DNA of 64,000 bases, from positions 1,016,301 through 1,080,300 of the forward strand of contig NZ_JAJIWP010000003.1 in the NCBI RefSeq assembly GCF_020880975.1, written 5' to 3'. The notes beneath the pieces were generated by a model that worked only from the letters and a program-made list of their open reading frames with translations, searched no databases and was not told the DNA's origin. Each line of letters opens with the position of its first letter. Positions within the stretch are counted from its first letter, which is position 1. This DNA comes from Mucilaginibacter sp. UR6-1. GTDB lineage: Bacteria > Bacteroidota > Bacteroidia > Sphingobacteriales > Sphingobacteriaceae. The position numbers and the translations under genes are program-made. Below, one piece after another: positions 53,968-63,112 of the stretch.

Positions 53968-55287
53968 ATGTTATCAAGCAACATTGGACTAACCTTCTTT
54001 TTGAAGACTCCAAAAACGGCAAACAACATCAGATTTATTTACCTTAGGGTCATCGTCGATGGAGTTCCCAAAGAAACATCAACCAGGCATAAGTGGGATG
54101 TTTCAAGATGGGACCAAAAGGCAGAACGAGCAACAGGCAACAAGAAGATGCCCGCTTGCTTAATCAATTTCTTGATGCGCTGGTATCAAGATTTAACCAG
54201 TACAAAATTGAGCTTGTGTACAACGAGCGTTCCGTAACTGCCCAAAAACTTATGGATTATGTATTGGGAAAGACAGTATCAAAGGTTACAGTTTTAGAAG
54301 AGTTTCAGTTGCATAACGACGAAATTCTAGCTTTAATAAGCAAAGGTGAATATACGTACGCAACGCACGAACGTTATGTAACTGCAAGAAAGCATATACA
54401 TGAATTCCTTAAGTTCAAGTATATGGTCGAGGATATAGAATTTAGGGATTTGAATTATGAGTTTGTGAAAGATTATGAATTTTATTTGAAAACGGTCAGG
54501 GATTGCAGCCACAATACTACCTTAAAGTACATTGCTAACTTTAAAAAAATTGTACTACGTGCCATTGATAAAGATATAATCGCTTCGGACCCCTTTAAGA
54601 ATTTCAAGGCACGGAAAATTAAGACCAATAAGAAGCCACTTACGAGCGATGAGCTTTATAAGTTAGAACATCATGATTTTTCCACTTCGAGGTTAGGGGT
54701 CGTGAGGGACGTATTTGTATTCCAATGCTATACGGGTCTGGCATACGTTGACGCCTTTAACTTGAAGCCAAGTGACATTAAGGATGGCATTGACGGTGAG
54801 CCCTGGATCATGATCGAGCGCCAAAAGACAGGATCAGCCACTAATGTACCGTTACTACCTCAGGCGTTAGAAATCATAAGCCGGTATAAGAGCCATCCGC
54901 TTTGCCTGGAGCGCGGAAGCGTTCTTCCAGTAAAGTCTAATCAGAAGATGAATGCTTATCTAAAAAGAGATAGGCGACATCTGCGGCATCTCATCGGAAT
55001 TAAATACGCACAAAGCGAGACGTACCTTCGGAAGCACAGTTACGTTGGCTAATAACGTGCCGATTCATATTGTGAAGGAACTTCTTGGCCACCAGTCAGT
55101 AAAGCAGACGGAAGAATATGCAATCACTGAACAAAAGAGCATTGCCAAGGAAATGAACACCCTCAGAGACAAGCTTGTTCCTAAAATTGAATTTACGCCT
55201 GAAATTTCGATCGAAATTATTACCCGAATGGAAGCTGATCTCAATGCGATGAAGAAGAAGTTAGACGATACTCAGCGTACCTGTTGA
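53968..55287 (+). pseudogene. tyrosine recombinase (integrase), two frameshifts
   Basis: Three frames join into one integrase of about 440 residues: an Arm-binding N-terminus (LSSNIGLTFFLKTPK...), an SAM-like core-binding domain (ATHERYVTARKHIHEFL), and the catalytic domain. Catalytic parts visible are IERQKTG (Lys), HKAR (HxxR box), LLGHQSVKQTEEYA (His and nucleophile Tyr). The position of the first catalytic Arg reads TGLAYVD, as in many Bacteroidota integrases. One base is missing near 54141-54146 (AACAAGAAGATG; the frame needs an extra G) and one A is extra in the A5 run 54962-54966. The shifts cancel out, so the third segment returns to the first frame. The gene is inactive as read, unless both are sequencing errors. 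Confidence 0.88.
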
Positions 55288-55308
55288 TTTTGATAATAAG
55301 ATTTAATT

Positions 55309-55342
55309 ATAAAAGCCTTAAAGAGTTCTTTAAGGCTTTTAT
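55309..55342 (+). terminator. intrinsic terminator after integrase
   Basis: A 15-bp perfect stem ATAAAAGCCTTAAAG / CTTTAAGGCTTTTAT with loop AGTT. Confidence 0.88.
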
Positions 55343-55845
55343 ATTATTGTATGTGAACCCTTTGGTACAAAACTCGAACTTCTTTTTAAAGGATTTACGG
55401 CGTCTTGTGGCTCTATTTTCTAAAGAATAGAAATCGTCGTTTAAATCATCATATTTTATTCCTTAAATTAAAGTCCGAACGCGGGTGGAAATATAGAGCA
55501 TTAATCGATTTTGGCAACAATAAATGGGTTTTTTATAGAAAATATTTAAATCATTAATAATCAATTATTTGAAACACAATTCAACTATTATCCAAAATCA
55601 AGAAATATTATGTTCATAAAAGTCGGTCAAATTCGTGCAGAGAGGGTTATGGAGATTTATATTTCTCGATAAAAAAATTCAATAAGCATTTATGCCATTA
55701 TATATCGTCACTTCACTAACAGAAAAATCAGCAACAAATTTTTTTCTTGATCTTCATTGGTACTAATATGTTAATAAATCAGAAGCAGAGTGTGCATTTC
55801 AAATTTGCATAAATTTGTACATTAGAGTTGCTTAAACCTACACTA
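55343..55845. other. AT-rich spacer before the cargo operon
   Basis: About 500 bp without a convincing gene. It is much more AT-rich than the core genome. A short ATG-less frame near 55400-55558 (ending KSERGWKYRALIDFGNN...) could be a gene remnant. The right end carries the promoter-like box of the TPR operon. Confidence 0.5.
55810..55817 (+). promoter_or_regulatory. candidate -7 box of the TPR-HEPN operon (TAAATTTG)
   Basis: Perfect TAnnTTTG 28 nt before the ATG at 55846; no clear TTTG at the -33 distance. Confidence 0.45.
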
Positions 55846-56883
55846 ATGACCAAGAACGACGAAGAAGAGATTTATAAAGAAAAAATCAACCAGGCTTGGA
55901 AGTTTTACTCCGAAGAAGCAGAAACCGAAGCTTTAGTGCTTTGCTCGGAATTGAGATTGCATTTCCCTCAAAAACTTACTTATGAATATATTGAGGCGCT
56001 AATAGCCATCGACAATAAACTATATAAAAATGCTGAAAAATATCTATTGAACCTCCTACTTCGTGACGAAAACGAAGTGATGACCGGTCACGTTTGTTAC
56101 AGCTTGTCGATCATCTATGACAAGCGATGTTATGACAGCAGTAAAGCTGATAACTATATATATGACCAGTCAAAAGCTAAATATTACCACGAAAAATCGC
56201 GTAAGGCTAAAGAAACACCGATAGAAGTTTATCATTCCGGCTATTCCTACTATGGTGATGGAGAGCGAATAGTGCTCTATCAGGAAGCCATCGAGAAATT
56301 TCCAGAAGAGCCGGTATTTTATATTAACCTGGCACAACAATACAGGCGAAACGAAAATTTCAAGCAAGAACTCTTGGTTTATAATGACGCCATAAATAAT
56401 GAAGTGACATCAGCTTCACTTTATTGGAACCTGGGTTGGTATTATTATAAGAACGGCTCATTTTCAACCGCGCTGAATTATTATAATGAGGGACTAAAGC
56501 AAATAGAAAATGGAGGTCACCATCAATGGCCTGTACTTTATATGCTGGGTGTTTGTCAACGACAGCTTAATGACCCCGAAGCAGCAGAGGATTTTTATAG
56601 AAGGTCTTTGAATTTAAGTGCTGATCACAACGATTGTTGGTTTGGAATTATTAGCCTATTAAGCCTCTATGCAGAGACAGGCAACCAGACGGCTATTAGC
56701 GGACTGCTGAATGAATTATTCATCACCGAGGAAAAGATGAGTGACGGCAGTTTAACAGGCGGTCCGGTCTGGCTTTCGCCTAATGTTACTGATTCCATTT
56801 ATTTTGAACCTTCACTGGAAGAAGCTTATAAGCTTATTAAAAAGATCAAGGTTAAAGGGTTTGTCCAATATGCAGCAGGGTAA
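55846..56883 (+). CDS. TPR-repeat protein (cargo gene 1)
   Basis: A 345-residue soluble, all-helical protein with no signal peptide. Clear TPR-type helices lie at about 156-187 (PVFYINLAQQYRRNENFKQELLVYNDAI), 190-223 (ASLYWNLGWYYYKNGSFSTALNYYNEGL) and 229-262 (PVLYMLGVCQRQLNDPEAAEDFYRRSL). The first 125 residues are helical, with weaker repeat-like units. TPR arrays bind peptides or partner proteins, so this is likely a sensor or adaptor. Its stop overlaps the start of gene 2 by 14 nt, so the two are made in a fixed ratio. The start at 55846 (MTKNDEEE) is used; a TTG at 55828 is possible. I do not recognise a named family. Confidence 0.82.
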   Translation: MTKNDEEEIYKEKINQAWKFYSEEAETEALVLCSELRLHFPQKLTYEYIEALIAIDNKLYKNAEKYLLNLLLRDENEVMTGHVCYSLSIIYDKRCYDSSKADNYIYDQSKAKYYHEKSRKAKETPIEVYHSGYSYYGDGERIVLYQEAIEKFPEEPVFYINLAQQYRRNENFKQELLVYNDAINNEVTSASLYWNLGWYYYKNGSFSTALNYYNEGLKQIENGGHHQWPVLYMLGVCQRQLNDPEAAEDFYRRSLNLSADHNDCWFGIISLLSLYAETGNQTAISGLLNELFITEEKMSDGSLTGGPVWLSPNVTDSIYFEPSLEEAYKLIKKIKVKGFVQYAAG

Positions 56884-58306
56884 ACTCTGGTTTACCCGCT
56901 TTATTCTTGCCAAAGCTCTTTATAAAGAAGCGGATGTCCATCAGGCCTTAAAGAAAACTCTGACATTGATCGGTTCTTATAATTATGATTTTATCATTGA
57001 TGAACTGGCTAGTTCGCATGGAATTCAAATTAGTGTGTCTTCAGAAAATAAAGGAAAGCTAGATCTGGCAGTAAATGATTTGATCAAAGACCTGGATGAT
57101 TACTATGCCCTTAAAGAGGCAATGGTTTCGCAGCTTGAGGAGATATTTTCTAAAATTTTTAATGCCAAATCATATCAGTTGCTAATCAACCTTTCCGCGC
57201 ATTTCACCCAGCAGCAATTAGAGGAAGCAAACCTTTTATTTGAACTGGCCTATTCATTCAGCCATCTCGGGGATGATGACAAGGCCTATAAACTTTACGT
57301 GCGGCTCTTCGAAACAAACCCAAACAGCAGCGGAGCGTGTAATAACCTTGGGGTAATCGCCGGCAAAAGTAAAGATTATGTCCTGGCGGTTGAGTGGTAT
57401 GAAAAGGGACTAAGTATCGATCCGAAGGATGAGTTTCTTAAAAATAATCTGCAATCATCTCGACAAAAATTAAAAGAACAAGAGGAAGAAGCCAAAGTAA
57501 AGAAGCTAATTGAACAAGAACAAAGGGAAGCCATTGCCCTTCTGAAAAAAGAGTCGGATTTCGCTTTAGATAAATTGCGGATATTTTTAGCGAATGTTAA
57601 AAAGGAAAGTGGCTTTAAAGACGGAAAGCTGGCCATCCCGAAAAACAGATTCCCGCAATTAATGGGGGCACAGAAGCAATTCGCAGATTCACTGCGTGAT
57701 CAGTGGATCGGCAGGAAATACATTACCGAAACGGGTGAACGCAATGACTACCAAGCGATGGTCTATGCCATAAATCCTAATATCGAAGCGGAATTAACTA
57801 GGTTAGAAAACTATAAGCTTCCCGCTCAGTGGATTGCAGGAATCGCGTCAATGACTCCCGAAAAGTTAGAACAGCTCCGTTATTTCAGCCTGATCGAAAA
57901 AATCAAAAAGGCGAATAAGAAGTTTTCTCCCCTGCTTGAAAGGGATTACAATGAATTGGTATTTAATGCGCTTGTGGGCAATGACAAAGCGACCATTGTA
58001 CTTTCGGGTTCTATGGTTGAGTTAGTCCTGACCTATTATTTTGAGAAGAAAAAAATGGCGACCATACCAGTCATGGACAAAGGGGTACTGAAGCCAAAAA
58101 AATTGTACAACTGCGTACTAAGTGACCTTATCGATCATGCCGAATCGCAGAAGCTTTTTGGCAATGATTTCCCGCATCTTAGCAATTTATCACGTATCTA
58201 CCGCAATTATATCCACCCTGGCCGGGAATTGAAAGAGCGCCTTGATAAAACGAAGGCAGACCTTTGTTTTATCAGTGTAACGGAAATACTCAAACGGGTA
58301 TTGTGA
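56870..58306 (+). CDS. TPR / coiled-coil protein with HEPN-like C-terminal domain (cargo gene 2)
   Basis: A 478-residue soluble protein. Residues 1-100 are helical. A TPR pair is at about 118-190 (FELAYSFSHLGDDDKAYKLYVRLF, GACNNLGVIAGKSKDYVLAVEWYEKGL). A charged helix rich in Glu/Lys is at 195-235. The last about 125 residues look like a HEPN fold: IVLSGSMVELVLTYYF (376-391) followed by LSRIYRNYIHPGRELKERL (440-458), in which R442-x6-H449 or RN-x2-H at 445-449 would be the RNase motif. HEPN domains are the toxin part of many abortive-infection and toxin-antitoxin systems. The ATG at 56870 lies inside the end of gene 1. Function is inferred, not shown. Confidence 0.78.
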   Translation: MQQGKLWFTRFILAKALYKEADVHQALKKTLTLIGSYNYDFIIDELASSHGIQISVSSENKGKLDLAVNDLIKDLDDYYALKEAMVSQLEEIFSKIFNAKSYQLLINLSAHFTQQQLEEANLLFELAYSFSHLGDDDKAYKLYVRLFETNPNSSGACNNLGVIAGKSKDYVLAVEWYEKGLSIDPKDEFLKNNLQSSRQKLKEQEEEAKVKKLIEQEQREAIALLKKESDFALDKLRIFLANVKKESGFKDGKLAIPKNRFPQLMGAQKQFADSLRDQWIGRKYITETGERNDYQAMVYAINPNIEAELTRLENYKLPAQWIAGIASMTPEKLEQLRYFSLIEKIKKANKKFSPLLERDYNELVFNALVGNDKATIVLSGSMVELVLTYYFEKKKMATIPVMDKGVLKPKKLYNCVLSDLIDHAESQKLFGNDFPHLSNLSRIYRNYIHPGRELKERLDKTKADLCFISVTEILKRVL

Positions 58307-58481
58307 TCCGGTCACTCCTTTAAAATTTGCTAATTTAGAGCTAACTAAAATTAATATATTTTGAATTACCCTGTTGACGACTAAATCCCATTAAAACATA
58401 CCTGCCACCACTACATTAGCGAAAAATTTCGAAAATTCGCCCATTGCGACCGGTCAGCGAAATTCTAGGGAGGCTACGATA

Positions 58482-58497
58482 CCGGAGGGATTTGAAC
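58482..58497 (-). repeat. tRNA 3'-end-like fragment
   Basis: On the minus strand GTTCAAATCCCTCCGG has a canonical T-loop (TTCAAAT) followed by CCCTC, but the 5' half of the T-stem is absent. It is shaped like a remnant of an attachment site from integration into a tRNA gene. Confidence 0.4.
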
Positions 58498-58549
58498 TTT
58501 CTTCGATTCGGGCGTTCTGAGGCTATTTTTAGCATGTTTTTTAAATTAC

Positions 58550-58569
58550 TGCCACTAAATTGCCACTAA
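58550..58569 (-). repeat. inverted TTAGTGGCA pair, 11-bp phase (right arm-type site candidate)
   Basis: TGCCACTAA at 58550-58558 and 58561-58569 on the plus strand; inverted with respect to the left pairs, one base different (TTAGTGGCA versus TTTGTGGCA), and again spaced 11 bp. Confidence 0.7.
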
Positions 58570-59115
58570 TCAATCCCAATATTTTTAAAAGCTTCCTGCT
58601 GGAAGCTACTTGACTTAAAGAACGTTGCAATCCGGTTGATTTACTTATGCAAAGATAAACAAAGGAAAGTTAAAAGGGTGTATTTTAGGCATTTGATTTT
58701 TAGGTTTAAGCAAGCGTCAGACTTTTACTACTGATATTGAATTTGGTGCTATGTCATTTGCTTTGCGTGCTGTATAGGCAGGGCTGTAATATTTAACGTC
58801 TGCCAATCATTGGTATCTCTTGATCAGCCGATTTCTCTTTTTTATTTCAAAAAAATTAGATTTAAATAATTGTAAGATTTTACCTATAATTGAGAACCTT
58901 AAACGTTTGTTCGTCACAATGCATCAGCAAATCTCTAAATCCGACAATCAGTGTAATACTTGTGCTATACCAAAATTGACAATTTCACTTTCCCTGAAAT
59001 CTTTGCTCCGGGACGTCAAAATACTTCATTATCATATTTAGTCAAATTTAACAGGTTGCTGTAACTGAGTTTTTATTCATAAGTATTAAAATTCGCTTAC
59101 ATCTTTCTTATCACA

Positions 59116-62100
59116 ATGAATAAAAGTAAAATTCTCTTTCTTTTGTGCCTGATCGGCATAATTTCACGCACAGCTATGGCTCAAAACGGTGCAAATGTAA
59201 GTGTTAATAACGCTACCGGTACCCCCATTGCGTCAATTCCGCTTCACACGATGAGCACCGGGCAGATATCTGTGCCTGTCTCGCTTGTTTACGCAAGTCG
59301 AGGGGTAAAGGTAAACGCGCTAGATGGATATACCGGTATTGGCTGGTCCCTTTCTGCCGGTGGAGAGATCACAAGGGAATTACGCGGTTTGCCTGACGAC
59401 AATCCGAGTACAGATGCATTACGTTTAGGATGGTTCTACAATAGCAACGGTACTAAGATTAATAATTTCAATATTACAAATGACGGCAGCACAGCTAACT
59501 GTACCGATGAAACGGCCGATAATAATTACCTGACGAATAATTTTACGGATTACTCAGACACAGAACCCGATATTTTTCATGTAAATGCGCCCGGCTTGAG
59601 TTGCGACTTGATTTTTGATGCTAACCATAATATTAAAGTCACACCTTACCAGGATATTCAAGTTAGTTATACAATAGATCCCGCTAACAGGTTAGGCTCA
59701 TTCACAATAATTAATGATAAAGGTGTAAGATATTCGTTTGAAGAAAAAGAATCCACATCATTAACAGCCGTCGCTACATCATCTCCATCGTATAATAAAA
59801 GATTATACAACCAGCTATCTCAGGGTGTAAGCTACTACCGGGCATGGAAGCTCAGTTTCATGGCTGATGTTATGGGTAACTTTATCATGTTCAGTTATGG
59901 ATCGGCTCCCCGCCGAAACACGAGTTATTCAACGTTACGCCTAGCTACCGGGAATAACAGTACAAACACGCAATTTACACTAAAGAACATCACGCAATTT
60001 AAGTGCTTGACAAATATCCTTATCCGCATGGGCGGATTACCCACAACATCAGTCGATTTCTGGTATGGTAATGTTATATCTCAGGGAAACCCAGCCGAAA
60101 ATATCATACAGGATGGCACTAATGCCCCTTTGCTTAAGTATATTACCGGGCTGGGGAAAAAAATCAGCTTCTCCTACTTTGCGCCCGTTAATCCTAATAC
60201 ACCAAATACGCATCTGCGGCATTACTTAGGAAGCGTGAGAGTTCTTCGACCTGAAAAATTCGGAGTTCAAAGTCCAGTTTATAATGATGTCCTGAATCAA
60301 TTCAAATTTGATTACAAAGGGCTTTCAGCAACCAACAATACATTGTCTTTACCTGATTCCACCTCAAAGGCTCAAGATTTATGGGGTTATTATAATGCGG
60401 CTTCCAACACAACTTTGCTACCAACGCTCTACATCAACCCCTCTAATTCCAATTTAGAACGATACAGGGCGATTGCACCGGGAGCTTCATCATCGAGCTA
60501 TGCTTACCAGCTAATAGGAGCAGATCGTACCGTTAATCCATCCGCTATTGCTAACGGGATGCTGGAGCGTATCAACTACCTGAACGGTGGCAGTACGACA
60601 CTGGTATATGAACCTAACGACTTCTATGACGGAACAGCGCAGGCTGTAATCCAGGGTGGCGGTGTGCGTGTCAAACAAATTACAGATTATGATGGCATCA
60701 ACATTAGCCGTAACCAGGTAACTAACTATACTTATTTAAACCCATCAACCGGACAAAGCAGTGGCAGCATTGTAACGATGCCGGCTTATGCCTTTACCAC
60801 ACCATATACAGGAACAGGAACGACAGAGGCCAAGTGGGCAGCCAGCACCGTGCGTTCGGAAACCGATCTTTCAGCGACAGACAACAATGTTTTGTACGGA
60901 TACGTGCGAGTGAGTTCACCGGGAACCGGTAATGTTTTATACCAATACAGCACACCGGCCATGAACTGGGATTTGTCGGCCTCCCCAGATTGGCAGCCCA
61001 CAATGGCCTATTCGGCAAGGATTGGCTGTGGCACAGCTACCTATGCATCAAACGAAAAAAGGGCCTATCCATTTGCTCCCGATATTAACTACGGGTTTGA
61101 ACGTGGGCTACCGTTAAGCACCATTGCTTATAACGAAGGCGGTCAGAAAGTAACAGAAACAACATACAATTATAATCGAAGCTTTAGCACGCCGGTAATC
61201 ATCACAGGGTTAAAGTTTGAAGATAATAGTACGCTGGCCAAGAACTATATAAAGTACAGTATCTTTACTACCACATCAGAGTTACCTGTACAGACAACAA
61301 CGAAAAGCTATGACCTGAATGATGAGACCAGGTTTCAAACCAATACTGTAAGCTATAATTACAATGGCACAAACCACAAACTGCCGACCAGTACCCAAAC
61401 CACCCGCAGTGATGGTAGCGTGCGGACGACCAATATAAAATACGTTAAGGATTATTCCCCCGCAGCCTCCAGCGACAGTATTGCCAATGCTTTGTATGTG
61501 TTGCAATTGGGTAATCAAAACCTGCCGGTCGAAAGTTATACGCAGGTAACACGCGCAGGGGTAACTAAAACCATCAGCGCGCAACTTACCAAATTCAATC
61601 GAAGCGGAAACTGGATTATTGACGGCATATTACCTGTTCAGTCCCTTACTCTAATATCGCCAATAGGAATAACCAACTTCCAGCCTTCGGTCATTAGTTC
61701 AGGAGTATTTAGTCATGACAGCAGATATATTGTGCAACAAAACAATGTGTCATTTAATCTGAGTGGAGCACCGTTGACTTACAACAATAACCGGAAACAG
61801 GTATTCACAAATATTGAGGACGAGAACACGGTCAATCCAGCGGCAAGGGTGGCGGGTGCCGGTGCAGATGAGGTGGGCTTTACAGACTTTGATTACATAA
61901 GCACGGTAGGCCCGGCATTCAACACGGATACCGCAAAGATTATTGGCGGACATTCGGGGACTTATAGCAAAGACTTGACTGGTAAAACGCTCACCCGTAC
62001 GCTTAAAAAAAGCAGCCAGGCCACATCTTACATCTTCTCAGCCTGGGCTACAAGCGGTACGGTAACACTCACATTGACTAATAGCAGCAACCAAGCGTTC

Positions 62101-63096
62101 ACCTATACGCTTCCGGCGGTATCGGGTAGTGATTATACCTACCGCTCAATGCTTGTGCCGGTGACCAATATGTCAGCTACGTTCACAGCTACGGTAACCG
62201 GTAATGCCAAAGTGGACGATGTCTGGTTATATCCTGATTACGCACAAGTAAGCAGTTTTGGGTATGATGCTGAAACGCAGCAAAAAACGTCTGAAACGAA
62301 CAGTAACGGCATTAGTACTTATTTTGATTATGAAGGCCGGGGCCGCCTGTCCCACGTTTATGACCAGGATAAAAATATTGTGATGAAAAAATCCTATGTA
62401 ACTAAGGAAAGCTTCCAGTCCTTTACGACACCGGCCATTTCGTTACCCAACCCTCGCAATTACAATAACCAGTCAATGTTCGCCGACACATCTGTTAACT
62501 CGTTTGTTAATACGCTGCTCAACGCAGACGGATTGCAATATAGCTGGAACTTCGGTGACGGCACTCCGGTAACTATCAGTAAAGAACCTACCGGATTGGT
62601 TGCGCATCGTTATATGGCTCCCGGTACCTACAATGTTTCCGTTACCAAAACATCTCCGTTCTATGGAACCAAATCAAGCAACCGAAGTATTACCGTTATT
62701 GACTCTTCCCAAGTACAGGTACCTGTTACCATTGCCAATCTTACAAATGGTACCGGGAAAATAACAGGACTTGATTTTTATAAGAATGGTGTGCTTAAAT
62801 ATCATTTTGACGTGGTGCTCGGGCCTGACGGGACACCTTATTCTATCCAAGTGCCACAAGGTAAATATGACCTACGCATCTATGTGACCGGGCAGGTTTA
62901 TAATTCGTCTACAGGAAAAGGTTTCAGAGGTATAGACTTCCTATTAAAACCCACGAGTTTAGGGAACGATCAGTTTTGCGCGAATTATACAGGAGGGGCT
63001 TCCATCTATTATCCGGGACTGGAACTTAATGGTAGAACGGCGATGTACCTGACTGTATCAACGCAAGTGTGCACACCTACAGGAGGCGTCGAATAA
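59116..63096 (+). CDS. large secreted RHS-shell-like protein with PKD domain
   Basis: A 1326-residue exported protein: signal peptide 1-22 (ending AMAQ), then GTPIASIPLHTMSTGQISVPVSLVYASRGVKVNALDGYTGIGWSLSAGGEITRELRG, the typical start of the Bacteroidota RHS-associated shell proteins. Beta-rich repeats follow. A jellyroll-like insert lies at about 930-1040, YD-type segments (FGYDAETQQKTSETNSNG, YFDYEGRGRLSHVYDQDKN) at about 1050-1090, and a PKD domain at about 1130-1195 (YSWNFGDGTP, APGTYNVSV). It ends with a small beta domain. It is probably cotranscribed with the partial RHS gene that starts 16 nt later. Confidence 0.82.
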   Translation: MNKSKILFLLCLIGIISRTAMAQNGANVSVNNATGTPIASIPLHTMSTGQISVPVSLVYASRGVKVNALDGYTGIGWSLSAGGEITRELRGLPDDNPSTDALRLGWFYNSNGTKINNFNITNDGSTANCTDETADNNYLTNNFTDYSDTEPDIFHVNAPGLSCDLIFDANHNIKVTPYQDIQVSYTIDPANRLGSFTIINDKGVRYSFEEKESTSLTAVATSSPSYNKRLYNQLSQGVSYYRAWKLSFMADVMGNFIMFSYGSAPRRNTSYSTLRLATGNNSTNTQFTLKNITQFKCLTNILIRMGGLPTTSVDFWYGNVISQGNPAENIIQDGTNAPLLKYITGLGKKISFSYFAPVNPNTPNTHLRHYLGSVRVLRPEKFGVQSPVYNDVLNQFKFDYKGLSATNNTLSLPDSTSKAQDLWGYYNAASNTTLLPTLYINPSNSNLERYRAIAPGASSSSYAYQLIGADRTVNPSAIANGMLERINYLNGGSTTLVYEPNDFYDGTAQAVIQGGGVRVKQITDYDGINISRNQVTNYTYLNPSTGQSSGSIVTMPAYAFTTPYTGTGTTEAKWAASTVRSETDLSATDNNVLYGYVRVSSPGTGNVLYQYSTPAMNWDLSASPDWQPTMAYSARIGCGTATYASNEKRAYPFAPDINYGFERGLPLSTIAYNEGGQKVTETTYNYNRSFSTPVIITGLKFEDNSTLAKNYIKYSIFTTTSELPVQTTTKSYDLNDETRFQTNTVSYNYNGTNHKLPTSTQTTRSDGSVRTTNIKYVKDYSPAASSDSIANALYVLQLGNQNLPVESYTQVTRAGVTKTISAQLTKFNRSGNWIIDGILPVQSLTLISPIGITNFQPSVISSGVFSHDSRYIVQQNNVSFNLSGAPLTYNNNRKQVFTNIEDENTVNPAARVAGAGADEVGFTDFDYISTVGPAFNTDTAKIIGGHSGTYSKDLTGKTLTRTLKKSSQATSYIFSAWATSGTVTLTLTNSSNQAFTYTLPAVSGSDYTYRSMLVPVTNMSATFTATVTGNAKVDDVWLYPDYAQVSSFGYDAETQQKTSETNSNGISTYFDYEGRGRLSHVYDQDKNIVMKKSYVTKESFQSFTTPAISLPNPRNYNNQSMFADTSVNSFVNTLLNADGLQYSWNFGDGTPVTISKEPTGLVAHRYMAPGTYNVSVTKTSPFYGTKSSNRSITVIDSSQVQVPVTIANLTNGTGKITGLDFYKNGVLKYHFDVVLGPDGTPYSIQVPQGKYDLRIYVTGQVYNSSTGKGFRGIDFLLKPTSLGNDQFCANYTGGASIYYPGLELNGRTAMYLTVSTQVCTPTGGVE

Positions 63097-63112
63097 CTTT
63101 AACACCTATCAC

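Larger units (their letters stand above)
53544..58569 (+). mobile_element. small tRNA-Ser-associated integrative element (boundaries approximate)
   Basis: An island of about 5 kb begins at the 3' end of tRNA-Ser and contains, in order, repeat pairs, an imperfect second tRNA 3' end, a broken tyrosine recombinase, and a two-gene cargo operon. It closes with an inverted repeat pair at 58550-58569. The right attachment repeat is not found with certainty, so the element may end near 58570-58700 or extend past the window. Confidence 0.55.
58307..59115. other. 809-bp spacer at the right end of the island
   Basis: Contains the inverted repeat pair 58550-58569, a tRNA-like T-loop fragment at 58482-58497, a further TGCCAC at about 58402, and a minus-strand TATCTTTG box at 58650-58657 that faces the island. 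I see no convincing gene; a 73-codon frame at 58820-59041 lacks good start and composition. Confidence 0.55.

Noticed and set aside
55400..55558. ATG-less frame ending KSERGWKYRALIDFGNNKW
   Set aside because: Looks protein-like for about 28 residues but lacks a start; at best a remnant, so not called as a gene.
58820..59041. 73-codon frame before the RHS-like gene
   Set aside because: Needs a non-ATG start, has irregular composition and no visible promoter or partner; probably chance in AT-rich DNA.
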